A stretch of DNA of 64,000 nt from Promethearchaeia archaeon (lineage in GTDB: Archaea; Asgardarchaeota; Lokiarchaeia; Sigyniarchaeales; SOKP01), in contig JAHQWL010000092.1 in NCBI GenBank assembly GCA_029856155.1, positions 1-64,000 of the forward strand. Reading direction: 5' to 3'. A program made the translations under genes and the position numbers. The notes under the pieces are model-generated. The model had not been told where the DNA came from and searched no databases. It saw only the letters and a list, made by a program, of their open reading frames with translations. Shown one piece after another: positions 46,821 through 53,806 of this stretch (positions are counted from its first letter, which is position 1; each line of letters begins with the position of its first letter).

Positions 46821-46892
46821 TAAAAATATTTAAAATTGACATCTTGATAGTTATTAATGAAAATTATCTGAAAATTCATAAGAGGATTTGAA

Positions 46893-47318
46893 ATGAGTGA
46901 AGAAAAGAGTAGGAATTTAGAAGGATTTGCTCACATGATTTATAATCAATTTGAAAGACCCTTAAAGGACAATCAAAAATTTAAAGAGAAATATAAGGAT
47001 GCCAAATTGAAAATATTTTTAAATATAACCGATGCAACTCATGCAGCTTTATTAACGATAGATAAAGGAGCCATAACTGTAAATGGAATTCTGCAAACAG
47101 ATAAAGAGGGATTAATTAAAGCTGCTGAAGATGTTGACGCTCTAATTAAAACCGATATGAATACTTTTGTTTCGATGGAGAATATGTCCACCCTAAAAAC
47201 AATAGGGAAGATTTTTGGGGGAAAACTTAAAATTAAGGGTGGGAAGAATTTAAGAATACTTCAGGATTTAAGAAAGTTAGCTACAGAAGCAGATGCGGAT
47301 GTTAGTGAGTTTTTTTAA
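46893..47318 (+). CDS. SCP2-like domain protein (third, divergent)
   Basis: A 141-residue protein with an SCP2-like C-terminal two thirds (LKIFLNITDATHAALLTIDKGAITVNG, DALIKTDMNTFVSM and IGKIFGGKLKIKGGKNL). It is clearly diverged from the two operon-linked SCP2 proteins but shares the fold pattern. It is headed by the island's palindromic operator, so it belongs to the regulon, and it follows the RACo-chaperonin-VWA group. The ligand is unknown. Confidence 0.72.
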   Translation: MSEEKSRNLEGFAHMIYNQFERPLKDNQKFKEKYKDAKLKIFLNITDATHAALLTIDKGAITVNGILQTDKEGLIKAAEDVDALIKTDMNTFVSMENMSTLKTIGKIFGGKLKIKGGKNLRILQDLRKLATEADADVSEFF

Positions 47319-47457
47319 ATCATGTAAACCATGGAATATTAATATTAACGAATAATTCTTTATTATTTTTTTTAATTTATTTTACGTTAATTAATATTAG
47401 TAATTTTGAGTAAAATGTGTTTATTGGTTGTTTTCAAATATAGAGAGGTATAGATGC

Positions 47458-48741
47458 TTGGAGGATCTTAACATACAACAGCTTGAAAAGCAGTACTTTA
47501 GTGGTAAGGTAAGCAAGAAATCCATTGTTGATAAACTCATTTTAAAAATAGAATATAATAATGAAGTCTCTATTAGAATTAAAAGTTTAGAAACATTAAG
47601 TAAATTAAATCTATTATCTGATATGCATTTTGATTATTTAGAAAATCTAGCTATAGCTGATTTGAATGATCAAATTAGATCTATAGCAATAAAAACTATT
47701 ATAGACCAGTTCTATGATAAAGCGGACTTTTTAATAAATTGGATTGTTTATTTTGAGAATTCACCTTTTCTATTAAATGTGGCTATTAATTCATTGATTA
47801 AGATTGACGAGCAATACTTAAAATATCTTTTATCAGAATCCATAACAAAAAAAATATCTGAAAAATCAAACAAGACAGATGAACTATTCAAGAAAGAATT
47901 AAAAAACTTATTTAACGAAAAACCACCAAATATGCTCCCAATTGATCAACTTACACAAATATTCCTTAATTTCTGTTTTATTTTAAACAATGAAAAAAAA
48001 TATCTTTTTTCTGAAAATCTAAACACTTCATCACTTATGTATAAACTTGAAGAGGGATGTATTACTGAATTAAGAGTGTGGGGTCTAAAAATTATTAAAG
48101 TCAGTGATCTTGAAGGTATCAATTTATTAACAGAATTGCAGATCCTTGATCTATCTGGGAATAATTTAAAGGAAATTGATGGGTTGATAAATCTTTCCAA
48201 ATTAAAATTGCTAAAATTTGGTGATTTAAGTTATGATACTGGTAATCAAATAAGTGAGATTAAAGGTCTTAATTCCTTGCCTAATCTTAAGATTCTCAAC
48301 CTATCAAATAATTTTATTAAGCAAATCAAAGGTATTGATAATTTAAAAAATTTGGAATATTTGTATTTAGTTAATAATTCTATTTCAGAGATACAAGATA
48401 TTGAAAATCTTGAAAAACTGAGATATTTGAATCTTGAGAAAAATAATATCTCTAAAATTGAAAATATTGAAATCTTATCTAATTTAGAAACAATTGTATT
48501 AAACGACAATAATATAAAAGTATTAGAAAACGTCGGAACCCTGAATAAGCTCAGAGAAATAAGGATTAGTAGGAATCCACTTTCCGAGATAGAAGTTAAG
48601 CCTAGTTTAAATAATATCTGTTTAAAGCTTCATACATCAGAAATAGAACGATTATCCAAGTTAAATGGAATTGACTCATTTACAATCAAAGCTATTGGAG
48701 ATGAAAAACCTAACGAATATACTACTCGTTATCAACAATAA
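47458..48741 (+). CDS. Leucine-rich repeat protein with HEAT-like N terminus
   Basis: An acidic protein of about 427 residues. The C-terminal half contains at least seven SDS22-type leucine-rich repeats of about 22 residues (units such as NLKILNLSNNFIKQIKGI and LRYLNLEKNNISKIENI), forming a protein-binding solenoid. The N-terminal 170 residues show HEAT-like helical repeats. I prefer TTG 47458, eight nt after a GAGAGG site; TTG 47428 lacks one, and the ATG at 47454 is out of frame and ends at once. LRR proteins of this type are common in Asgard archaea; the partner is unknown. Confidence 0.8.
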   Translation: MEDLNIQQLEKQYFSGKVSKKSIVDKLILKIEYNNEVSIRIKSLETLSKLNLLSDMHFDYLENLAIADLNDQIRSIAIKTIIDQFYDKADFLINWIVYFENSPFLLNVAINSLIKIDEQYLKYLLSESITKKISEKSNKTDELFKKELKNLFNEKPPNMLPIDQLTQIFLNFCFILNNEKKYLFSENLNTSSLMYKLEEGCITELRVWGLKIIKVSDLEGINLLTELQILDLSGNNLKEIDGLINLSKLKLLKFGDLSYDTGNQISEIKGLNSLPNLKILNLSNNFIKQIKGIDNLKNLEYLYLVNNSISEIQDIENLEKLRYLNLEKNNISKIENIEILSNLETIVLNDNNIKVLENVGTLNKLREIRISRNPLSEIEVKPSLNNICLKLHTSEIERLSKLNGIDSFTIKAIGDEKPNEYTTRYQQ

Positions 48742-48750
48742 ATAAGATAT

Positions 48751-48765
48751 TGCCTTATTTAGGCA
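48751..48765 (+). terminator. Hairpin with downstream T-run
   Basis: TGCCT-TATTT-AGGCA forms a short stem-loop 10 nt after the stop codon of the LRR gene and is followed by TTCCTTTTTA. Position and T-run fit a transcription terminator for that gene. The stem is short, so strength is uncertain. Confidence 0.5.
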
Positions 48766-49145
48766 TTCCTTTTTACCTTATCATATATTAATATGCTGAT
48801 AGTCTCATTAAGATGCATTAACAAGGTCATGGAAACTGTTAAAATCAAAAAAGAAAGTTAAAAAGAATAATAAACAAAATGAATTTATTTTCAAGTTTTC
48901 AGACATTTGAATTATATCTTATGTGATTATTTTTATTAAATTATGTTGGAATAGAATTTATCAATTATATGTTTTGAGCTTGCTATTTACAGTGTTTTAA
49001 TTTTTATGGTATTAATAGCATGATATGGTTTAGTTAACATAAGATTTATTTAACTTTTTCTTAGCAATTTTTATATAGTAGTTTGATATTATTTTTATAT
49101 TAACTTTTAATTGTTAGATTATTAATTTAAGAGGGTGTGATTATT
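48766..49145. other. Long A+T-rich intergenic region without a gene
   Basis: About 380 bp between the LRR gene and the ABC permease gene. I see no open reading frame of useful length, no tRNA-like arms and no copy of the GCTTG-N6-CAAGC operator. A small dyad (CATAT-ATTA-ATATG) lies just downstream of the terminator-like hairpin, and several A/T runs near 49070-49110 (TTTTTATATAGTA, TTTTTATATTAAC) could be the TATA box of the permease gene. Confidence 0.55.
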
Positions 49146-49325
49146 TTGGTTGAATTAAAGGAAGTTCACAAAAATATAATATTCACAGTTGTTATCTCAT
49201 TTGTTATCTTTATCCTTGGGGTGTTCATAAACTTTATAATCGTTCGATTCATACCAGGTGACCCCGCAAGGCAATATCTCGCTTCTATGGGAATTTTATC
49301 TCCTACTCAAGAACAATATCTATAG
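49146..49325 (+). pseudogene. 5' part of frameshifted peptide-type ABC permease
   Basis: It encodes the N-terminal cytoplasmic stub and first membrane helix of a DppB-like permease, including the RFIPGDPARQYLASMG motif usual at this place. TTG 49146 is eight nt after a GGGTG site, better placed than GTG 49137. The frame hits TAG at 49323-49325, in the middle of the conserved PTQEQ...DALRTLGFDQP segment; the continuation is in another frame. One missing base near 49315-49322 would restore the whole protein, so it is either a true frameshift or a sequencing error. Confidence 0.75.
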
Positions 49326-50866
49326 ATGCTTTACGTACGTTAGGATTTGATCAACCAATTATCATCCAATTTTTTAGATATTTAGGGAATCTCTTTACAG
49401 CTAATTGGGGAATCTCAATTGCTATAAATGCAGGTATGCCAGTTACTGAAATACTTCGAATTGCTGTTCCTAGAACTATTGAAATTATTTATATTCCTTT
49501 AATCATAGGACTAGTAGTAGGTATTATTCTTGGCAGACTTTCGAGAAAATATGAAGACCACAAGATTGGAAAATATATTAATGTATATGTAGCTGTTGCT
49601 ATTGCAGTTCCTACATTTGTATTTGCAATGATCTTTCAATTAGTGTTTGGTTATCTTTTGAATGTTTTGCCAGCATTTGGTTATAAGACAATATCATACG
49701 CAGATCCATCGTTAATAACTGGATTTCTCATAGTAGATTCTTTAATTGATGGAAATATAGCTTTGGCGGGAGATATCCTTTTACATTTTATACTACCCGA
49801 ATTGTGTTTAACTCTTATCGTTACTGCACTTGTAACAAGACAATATCGCTCTACTATAGAAAGCAATGCAATCACTACTACTAGATCTTTAATTTCAAAT
49901 ACAGCAACTATTGGTTATCATTTTGGTTTTATTTTTACTTCAATTATTTTAGTAGAAACTACTTTCAATGTAGGTGGTTTTGGCAGCTATTTTTTAAACG
50001 CAATAATGGTTGGAGATTTTTTCGTTATAGTGGCATTTGTGAATATGATAATTATTTTTTTCGCTATTACTTCAATCATTTCAAATATCATTTTTAGTGT
50101 ACGTGAATCCGAGCAGTTTATATCTCCTGGATCTTTTGATGAAACTTATCCGCATCTAAAATGGAAGTCTCCTTTTACAATCATTGGATTAATCATAATT
50201 AGCTTTTTTATTATAGTTGCATTATACCCTGAAATAATAAGTCAATATTCTCTCACAGAACTTAAGGGTTCTTTCCCAGGGCAATGGGAACTCCCTTCTT
50301 CAGATCATCTTTTGGGACAAGGAACATCTGGGCGAGATATGCTTGGACAAATTGTTTGGGGTGTATCGTTTTGTATTTTAGTTGGGATGGGAGCTGTCGT
50401 TATAGGGATATTAGGAGGATTATTGTTTAGACTAACTGCTACGAAATTAAGCGAAAGGGGTAAAAATTTAGTTACCGGATTTACATTAGTTATATATATA
50501 ATTCCAAGTGCAATCCTTGTTTTTCTTATAGCATTAATTTTTGGAAGTAATTTTATAATGACAATGATATTTATAGGGATAGTACTTATTCCGAGTTTTA
50601 CAAGGATAACTGCTAATGCTTCTACTTTAGAAATTAATGTATTTAAGTCAATCTTAAAGTATCTACCATTAATGGTTGGTATCGCAATGATACTTTTTGA
50701 ATCCATTAATTTTTTAGGATTCTCAAATACAAGGATCATTACTTTAGGGCAACTTATTAATGAAGGGAGGCTTCAACTGTATTATTATTTTAGATTCGCA
50801 ATTTTTCCGGCAATAGCAATAATACTCATGGTTACAGGGCTTATTCTTTTATATGAAGGATTATAA
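49325..50866 (+). CDS. Fused DppB-DppC-type ABC permease body (frameshifted 5' end)
   Basis: About 513 codons, open from DALRTLGFDQP onward. The first half is DppB-like (ETTFNVGGFGSYFLNAI), the second DppC-like (DHLLGQGTSGRDMLGQIVWG and a late ESINFLGF), so two permease subunits that are normally separate are fused. In both halves the cytoplasmic EAA loop that docks the ATPase is missing or shortened (RSTIESN runs almost directly into the next helix; RITANASTLEINVFKSILKYLPL lacks the usual EAARALGAS). No ATPase or substrate-binding protein gene is near. It may be decaying or repurposed. Confidence 0.72.
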   Translation, partial: DALRTLGFDQPIIIQFFRYLGNLFTANWGISIAINAGMPVTEILRIAVPRTIEIIYIPLIIGLVVGIILGRLSRKYEDHKIGKYINVYVAVAIAVPTFVFAMIFQLVFGYLLNVLPAFGYKTISYADPSLITGFLIVDSLIDGNIALAGDILLHFILPELCLTLIVTALVTRQYRSTIESNAITTTRSLISNTATIGYHFGFIFTSIILVETTFNVGGFGSYFLNAIMVGDFFVIVAFVNMIIIFFAITSIISNIIFSVRESEQFISPGSFDETYPHLKWKSPFTIIGLIIISFFIIVALYPEIISQYSLTELKGSFPGQWELPSSDHLLGQGTSGRDMLGQIVWGVSFCILVGMGAVVIGILGGLLFRLTATKLSERGKNLVTGFTLVIYIIPSAILVFLIALIFGSNFIMTMIFIGIVLIPSFTRITANASTLEINVFKSILKYLPLMVGIAMILFESINFLGFSNTRIITLGQLINEGRLQLYYYFRFAIFPAIAIILMVTGLILLYEGL

Positions 50867-51067
50867 CAGTATTTATACTTTAAAATTAAAGGATTTAAAA
50901 ATGCTTATTAAATCTTTTAAATTATATTGTTAGAAGAACTAATGTAATTAACCAATGGGAAGTATATAGGTAACATCCCGTTGAAATTATGTAAAAAAGA
51001 ATTAGTAAAAATATTAAAAAATTCAAAATTCAGATAATTAAAACAATTAGTTTGGAGTTTTTATGAA

Positions 51068-52261
51068 ATGAATGATTTAATTGAAAAAGCAAAAGAACAC
51101 TTTGAGAAACTTGTAAGAGAGCAACTTGAACGTGTAGAACGGATGAAACAAGCAGAAGATTGGACTGATTATTCTTCGATTAAACCAATTATAATTGGTG
51201 TCGCTGGAGGTGATGGTATTGGCCCTGAAATTACAAAACATGCTCGTGCAATTATGGAATTCATTCTAAAAGAGGAAATTGAAAATGGAAGCGTTGAAAT
51301 AAGAGATATTGAAGGCTTAACGATTGAAAATAGAGCCAAACATATGAAAGCAATACCGGATGATGTTCTTGAACAATTAAAGAAATGTCATGTGATTCTA
51401 AAAGGTCCTACGCTTACTCCTCGTAAGGGTGACCAATGGCCAAATATTGAAAGTGCTAATGTTACCATGAGACGTGAGTTAGATCTTTTCGCCAATGTTC
51501 GTCCAGTTAAAGTTCCAGAATTAGGAATAGATTGGATGTTTTTCAGAGAAAATACAGAGGGCGCATATGTATTAGGTTCGAAAGGAATTAATATTTCAGA
51601 GGATTTATCAATAGATTTTAAAGTAATAACTAAGCAAGGTTCGGATAGGATTATACGTTTAGCTTTTGATTACGCAGCAAAAAATAATATTAATCGGGTG
51701 TCTGTAGTAACTAAAGCTAATGTCATAAAAGCCACTGATGGTAGATTCCTTGCTATGGCAGAAGAAATCGCTAAAGAATATCCACAGGTGAAATGGGATG
51801 ATTGGTATATTGATATTGCAACAGCTAAGTTAGTAGATCCCGCTCGTCAAAGTGATTTCAAGGTTTTTGTTGCTCCAAATCTTTATGGTGATATTATAAC
51901 AGATGAAGCTGCTCAAATTCAAGGTGGTGTTGGGACTGCTGGAAGTGCTAATATCGGTAAACGTTATTCTATGTTTGAAGCTATCCATGGTACTGCCCCT
52001 AGAATGGTTGAAACAGGACGCACTAAATATGCTGATCCTTCAAGTATTATAAAAGCTGCTGCGTTATTAATTAATCATATTGGTTTTGTTGAAAGAGCAA
52101 AGAAACTTGAGATGGCTCTTGATATTTGTGCTACATTTGAAAGAAAGTTGAAAATGACGGGGAGAGATACCGGTGCTACTGGAGAAGAATATGCAAAATA
52201 TATTATGGATACTATTCAAGATCCTAATCTTGAGGAAAAATGGAACAGGTATCAAAAATAA
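51068..52261 (+). CDS. Isocitrate/isopropylmalate dehydrogenase family (likely isocitrate dehydrogenase)
   Basis: A 397-residue beta-decarboxylating dehydrogenase. Visible signatures are GVAGGDGIGPEIT near residue 45, the substrate Arg cluster NVTMRRELDLFANVRP (about 138-153), FRENTEGAY, the NLYGDIITDEAAQIQGG metal-binding signature with its Asp residues, and HGTAPRMVETGRTKYADP near the adenine site. It oxidatively decarboxylates isocitrate (or runs in reverse). Together with aconitase and ATP-citrate lyase it covers citrate turnover. A long charged N-terminal helix precedes the core. Isopropylmalate or homoisocitrate activity cannot be excluded. Confidence 0.82.
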   Translation: MNDLIEKAKEHFEKLVREQLERVERMKQAEDWTDYSSIKPIIIGVAGGDGIGPEITKHARAIMEFILKEEIENGSVEIRDIEGLTIENRAKHMKAIPDDVLEQLKKCHVILKGPTLTPRKGDQWPNIESANVTMRRELDLFANVRPVKVPELGIDWMFFRENTEGAYVLGSKGINISEDLSIDFKVITKQGSDRIIRLAFDYAAKNNINRVSVVTKANVIKATDGRFLAMAEEIAKEYPQVKWDDWYIDIATAKLVDPARQSDFKVFVAPNLYGDIITDEAAQIQGGVGTAGSANIGKRYSMFEAIHGTAPRMVETGRTKYADPSSIIKAAALLINHIGFVERAKKLEMALDICATFERKLKMTGRDTGATGEEYAKYIMDTIQDPNLEEKWNRYQK

Positions 52262-52455
52262 AAGAGTGAATTCAATTTTTTATTTAACTTAAAAAGATTT
52301 TTTTTATTTTTGGTAATTATATATGTCTAATGCAACAGGCATGAATATGCAAATACCCAAAATTGTTGGATTGTTAAAATTATTATAAAAATAAAAGAAA
52401 TGTTATAATCTAAACATAAATTATTTATCTTTTTTTTAATTTTCTGATATGAATT

Positions 52456-52761
52456 ATGGAAGAAGTTCCAGAAGAGAAAAAAATTGTAAGAATTGATCAA
52501 GTATATGTGGTCGGAGGAAGTTTTGATGAACCTTCAGATTTTACAAACAAGGTTAATCGAAATCTTTTACTATTACATGAAAGCAAAAAATACTATAAAA
52601 TTAAAGATATAAAGTTCAATATTTTTAATGACCAACGCTTTCCTCAGTCAACTCCTATATACCTAGCCTTTATTGTTGCTGAAGTAGATGTAGATGTTAC
52701 CCCAGAACCAGAAAAAAAAAGAAAGAAGAAAAAGAAGCAAAAGAAAAAGAAGAGAATTTGA
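52456..52761 (+). CDS. Small hypothetical protein with lysine-rich tail
   Basis: A 101-residue protein. Residues 10-80 form a compact alpha/beta-like domain (VRIDQVYVVGGSF and PIYLAFIVAEVDV) without recognised homology; residues 84-101 are almost only lysine and arginine, encoded by a purine-only tract of about 50 nt. The tail could bind nucleic acid or an acidic partner. No neighbour hints at function. Confidence 0.6.
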   Translation: MEEVPEEKKIVRIDQVYVVGGSFDEPSDFTNKVNRNLLLLHESKKYYKIKDIKFNIFNDQRFPQSTPIYLAFIVAEVDVDVTPEPEKKRKKKKKQKKKKRI

Positions 52762-52961
52762 TAATATTATTATACTTTTAACTCCTGAAGTTATACCACA
52801 GATAATAGAGGCTTTAGTTGAGAATAGCAACAAAAGTTCATTACCTTTAAATCAATTTTATAATTACGATTGATACATTTACCTTATTTTTTAAACTAAA
52901 ATTCAATGATGGGTTCCCATTCCCTTAGTAGAATCATTCAATTGTTATTATATGATAATTT

Positions 52962-53609
52962 TTAACTGAATATTGTGTGATAAATTATTTTTTCTATTTT
53001 CCGCAAATGTTCATATAATGCACTCCGAGAAATTTTAAAATGATTCGCGATTTTCTTTGAATTGATTCTACGAGGTATTTCAAAATATCCATGCTGAATA
53101 GCGTAATACACAATTTCTTTCTGACGGTCTGTTAATTTTAAAAAAAGATTTTCATAGTTAACTTTTATGTTAGATATGCTTAGAATCTCCAATTTTCCTT
53201 CATAAAAGTGATTTAAGGAATTAACGAATTCATCAATATTTTTACTTTCTGTTATAATACTTACTAAAAGACGATCTTTATCTAGAATAATAGGAGGATC
53301 GATAATCAGATCTAGTTTATCGAGGAATTCTTTCGTTTCCTTAACCCAGTTATGCTTAGAAAAGAAAATGTATTCTTTATTCCCCCTATCCTCATTTATC
53401 ACTTCTATATATGACATCCCATAATGTTCGCCTTCCAACATTTTCGGATGCATTTTAGGATCCTTGAATTTTACCTTCTGTGTTGCAAAGATTTGATCCT
53501 CGTCTTGACGGTGTATTTGGAGTAATTCATATTTTTCCAATAGGTCAAAGAATTCCTTAGACTTTGGATCTAAAGGTATTTTCAGAACAATCTTTTTTAA
53601 TTGCTTCAT
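52962..53609 (-). CDS. HTH_10 (Bat-like) transcription regulator, paralogue 3
   Basis: A 215-residue regulator homologous to those at 28.2 and 33.6 kb (MKQLKKIVLKIPLDPKSKEFFDLL at the N terminus; LTDRQKEIVYYAIQHGYFEIPR...HFKISRSALYEHLRKIE in the HTH_10 domain). It is divergently transcribed from the esterase gene, with an imperfect copy of the island's palindrome between them. It may control that gene and itself. Confidence 0.82.
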   Translation of the reverse strand: MKQLKKIVLKIPLDPKSKEFFDLLEKYELLQIHRQDEDQIFATQKVKFKDPKMHPKMLEGEHYGMSYIEVINEDRGNKEYIFFSKHNWVKETKEFLDKLDLIIDPPIILDKDRLLVSIITESKNIDEFVNSLNHFYEGKLEILSISNIKVNYENLFLKLTDRQKEIVYYAIQHGYFEIPRRINSKKIANHFKISRSALYEHLRKIEKIIYHTIFS

Positions 53610-53640
53610 TTGTTAGTATAAATATTAACAGATTTAGATA

Positions 53641-53656
53641 ACTTGAATTTTCAAGC
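53641..53656. promoter_or_regulatory. Imperfect operator ACTTGAATTTTCAAGC
   Basis: Matches GCTTG-N6-CAAGC except for the first base. It lies 31 bp upstream of the HTH_10 regulator start and, on the plus side, is followed about 12 nt later by a clear TATATAAATAAA box (53668-53679) directed towards the esterase gene. The same architecture as the other operators supports a link to the HTH_10 family. Confidence 0.6.
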
Positions 53657-53697
53657 TTAAGATTATTATATAAATAAAAATTCTCTTTTAATTAGCT

Positions 53698-53716
53698 TTA
53701 TGGTATATTACCATAA
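53698..53716. repeat. 19-bp inverted repeat in the esterase leader
   Basis: TTATGGTA-TAT-TACCATAA has perfect 8-bp arms and sits between the TATA box and the coding region of the esterase-like gene. It could be a second operator or an RNA hairpin in the leader. Confidence 0.5.
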
Positions 53717-53806
53717 GTTAGATTAAAATGGATTTAAAAATTAATATCAAGCACTTTTCATAATTAAAAAAAAAATAACTAAATAAAAAAAAATAGGTGT
53801 ATTATT

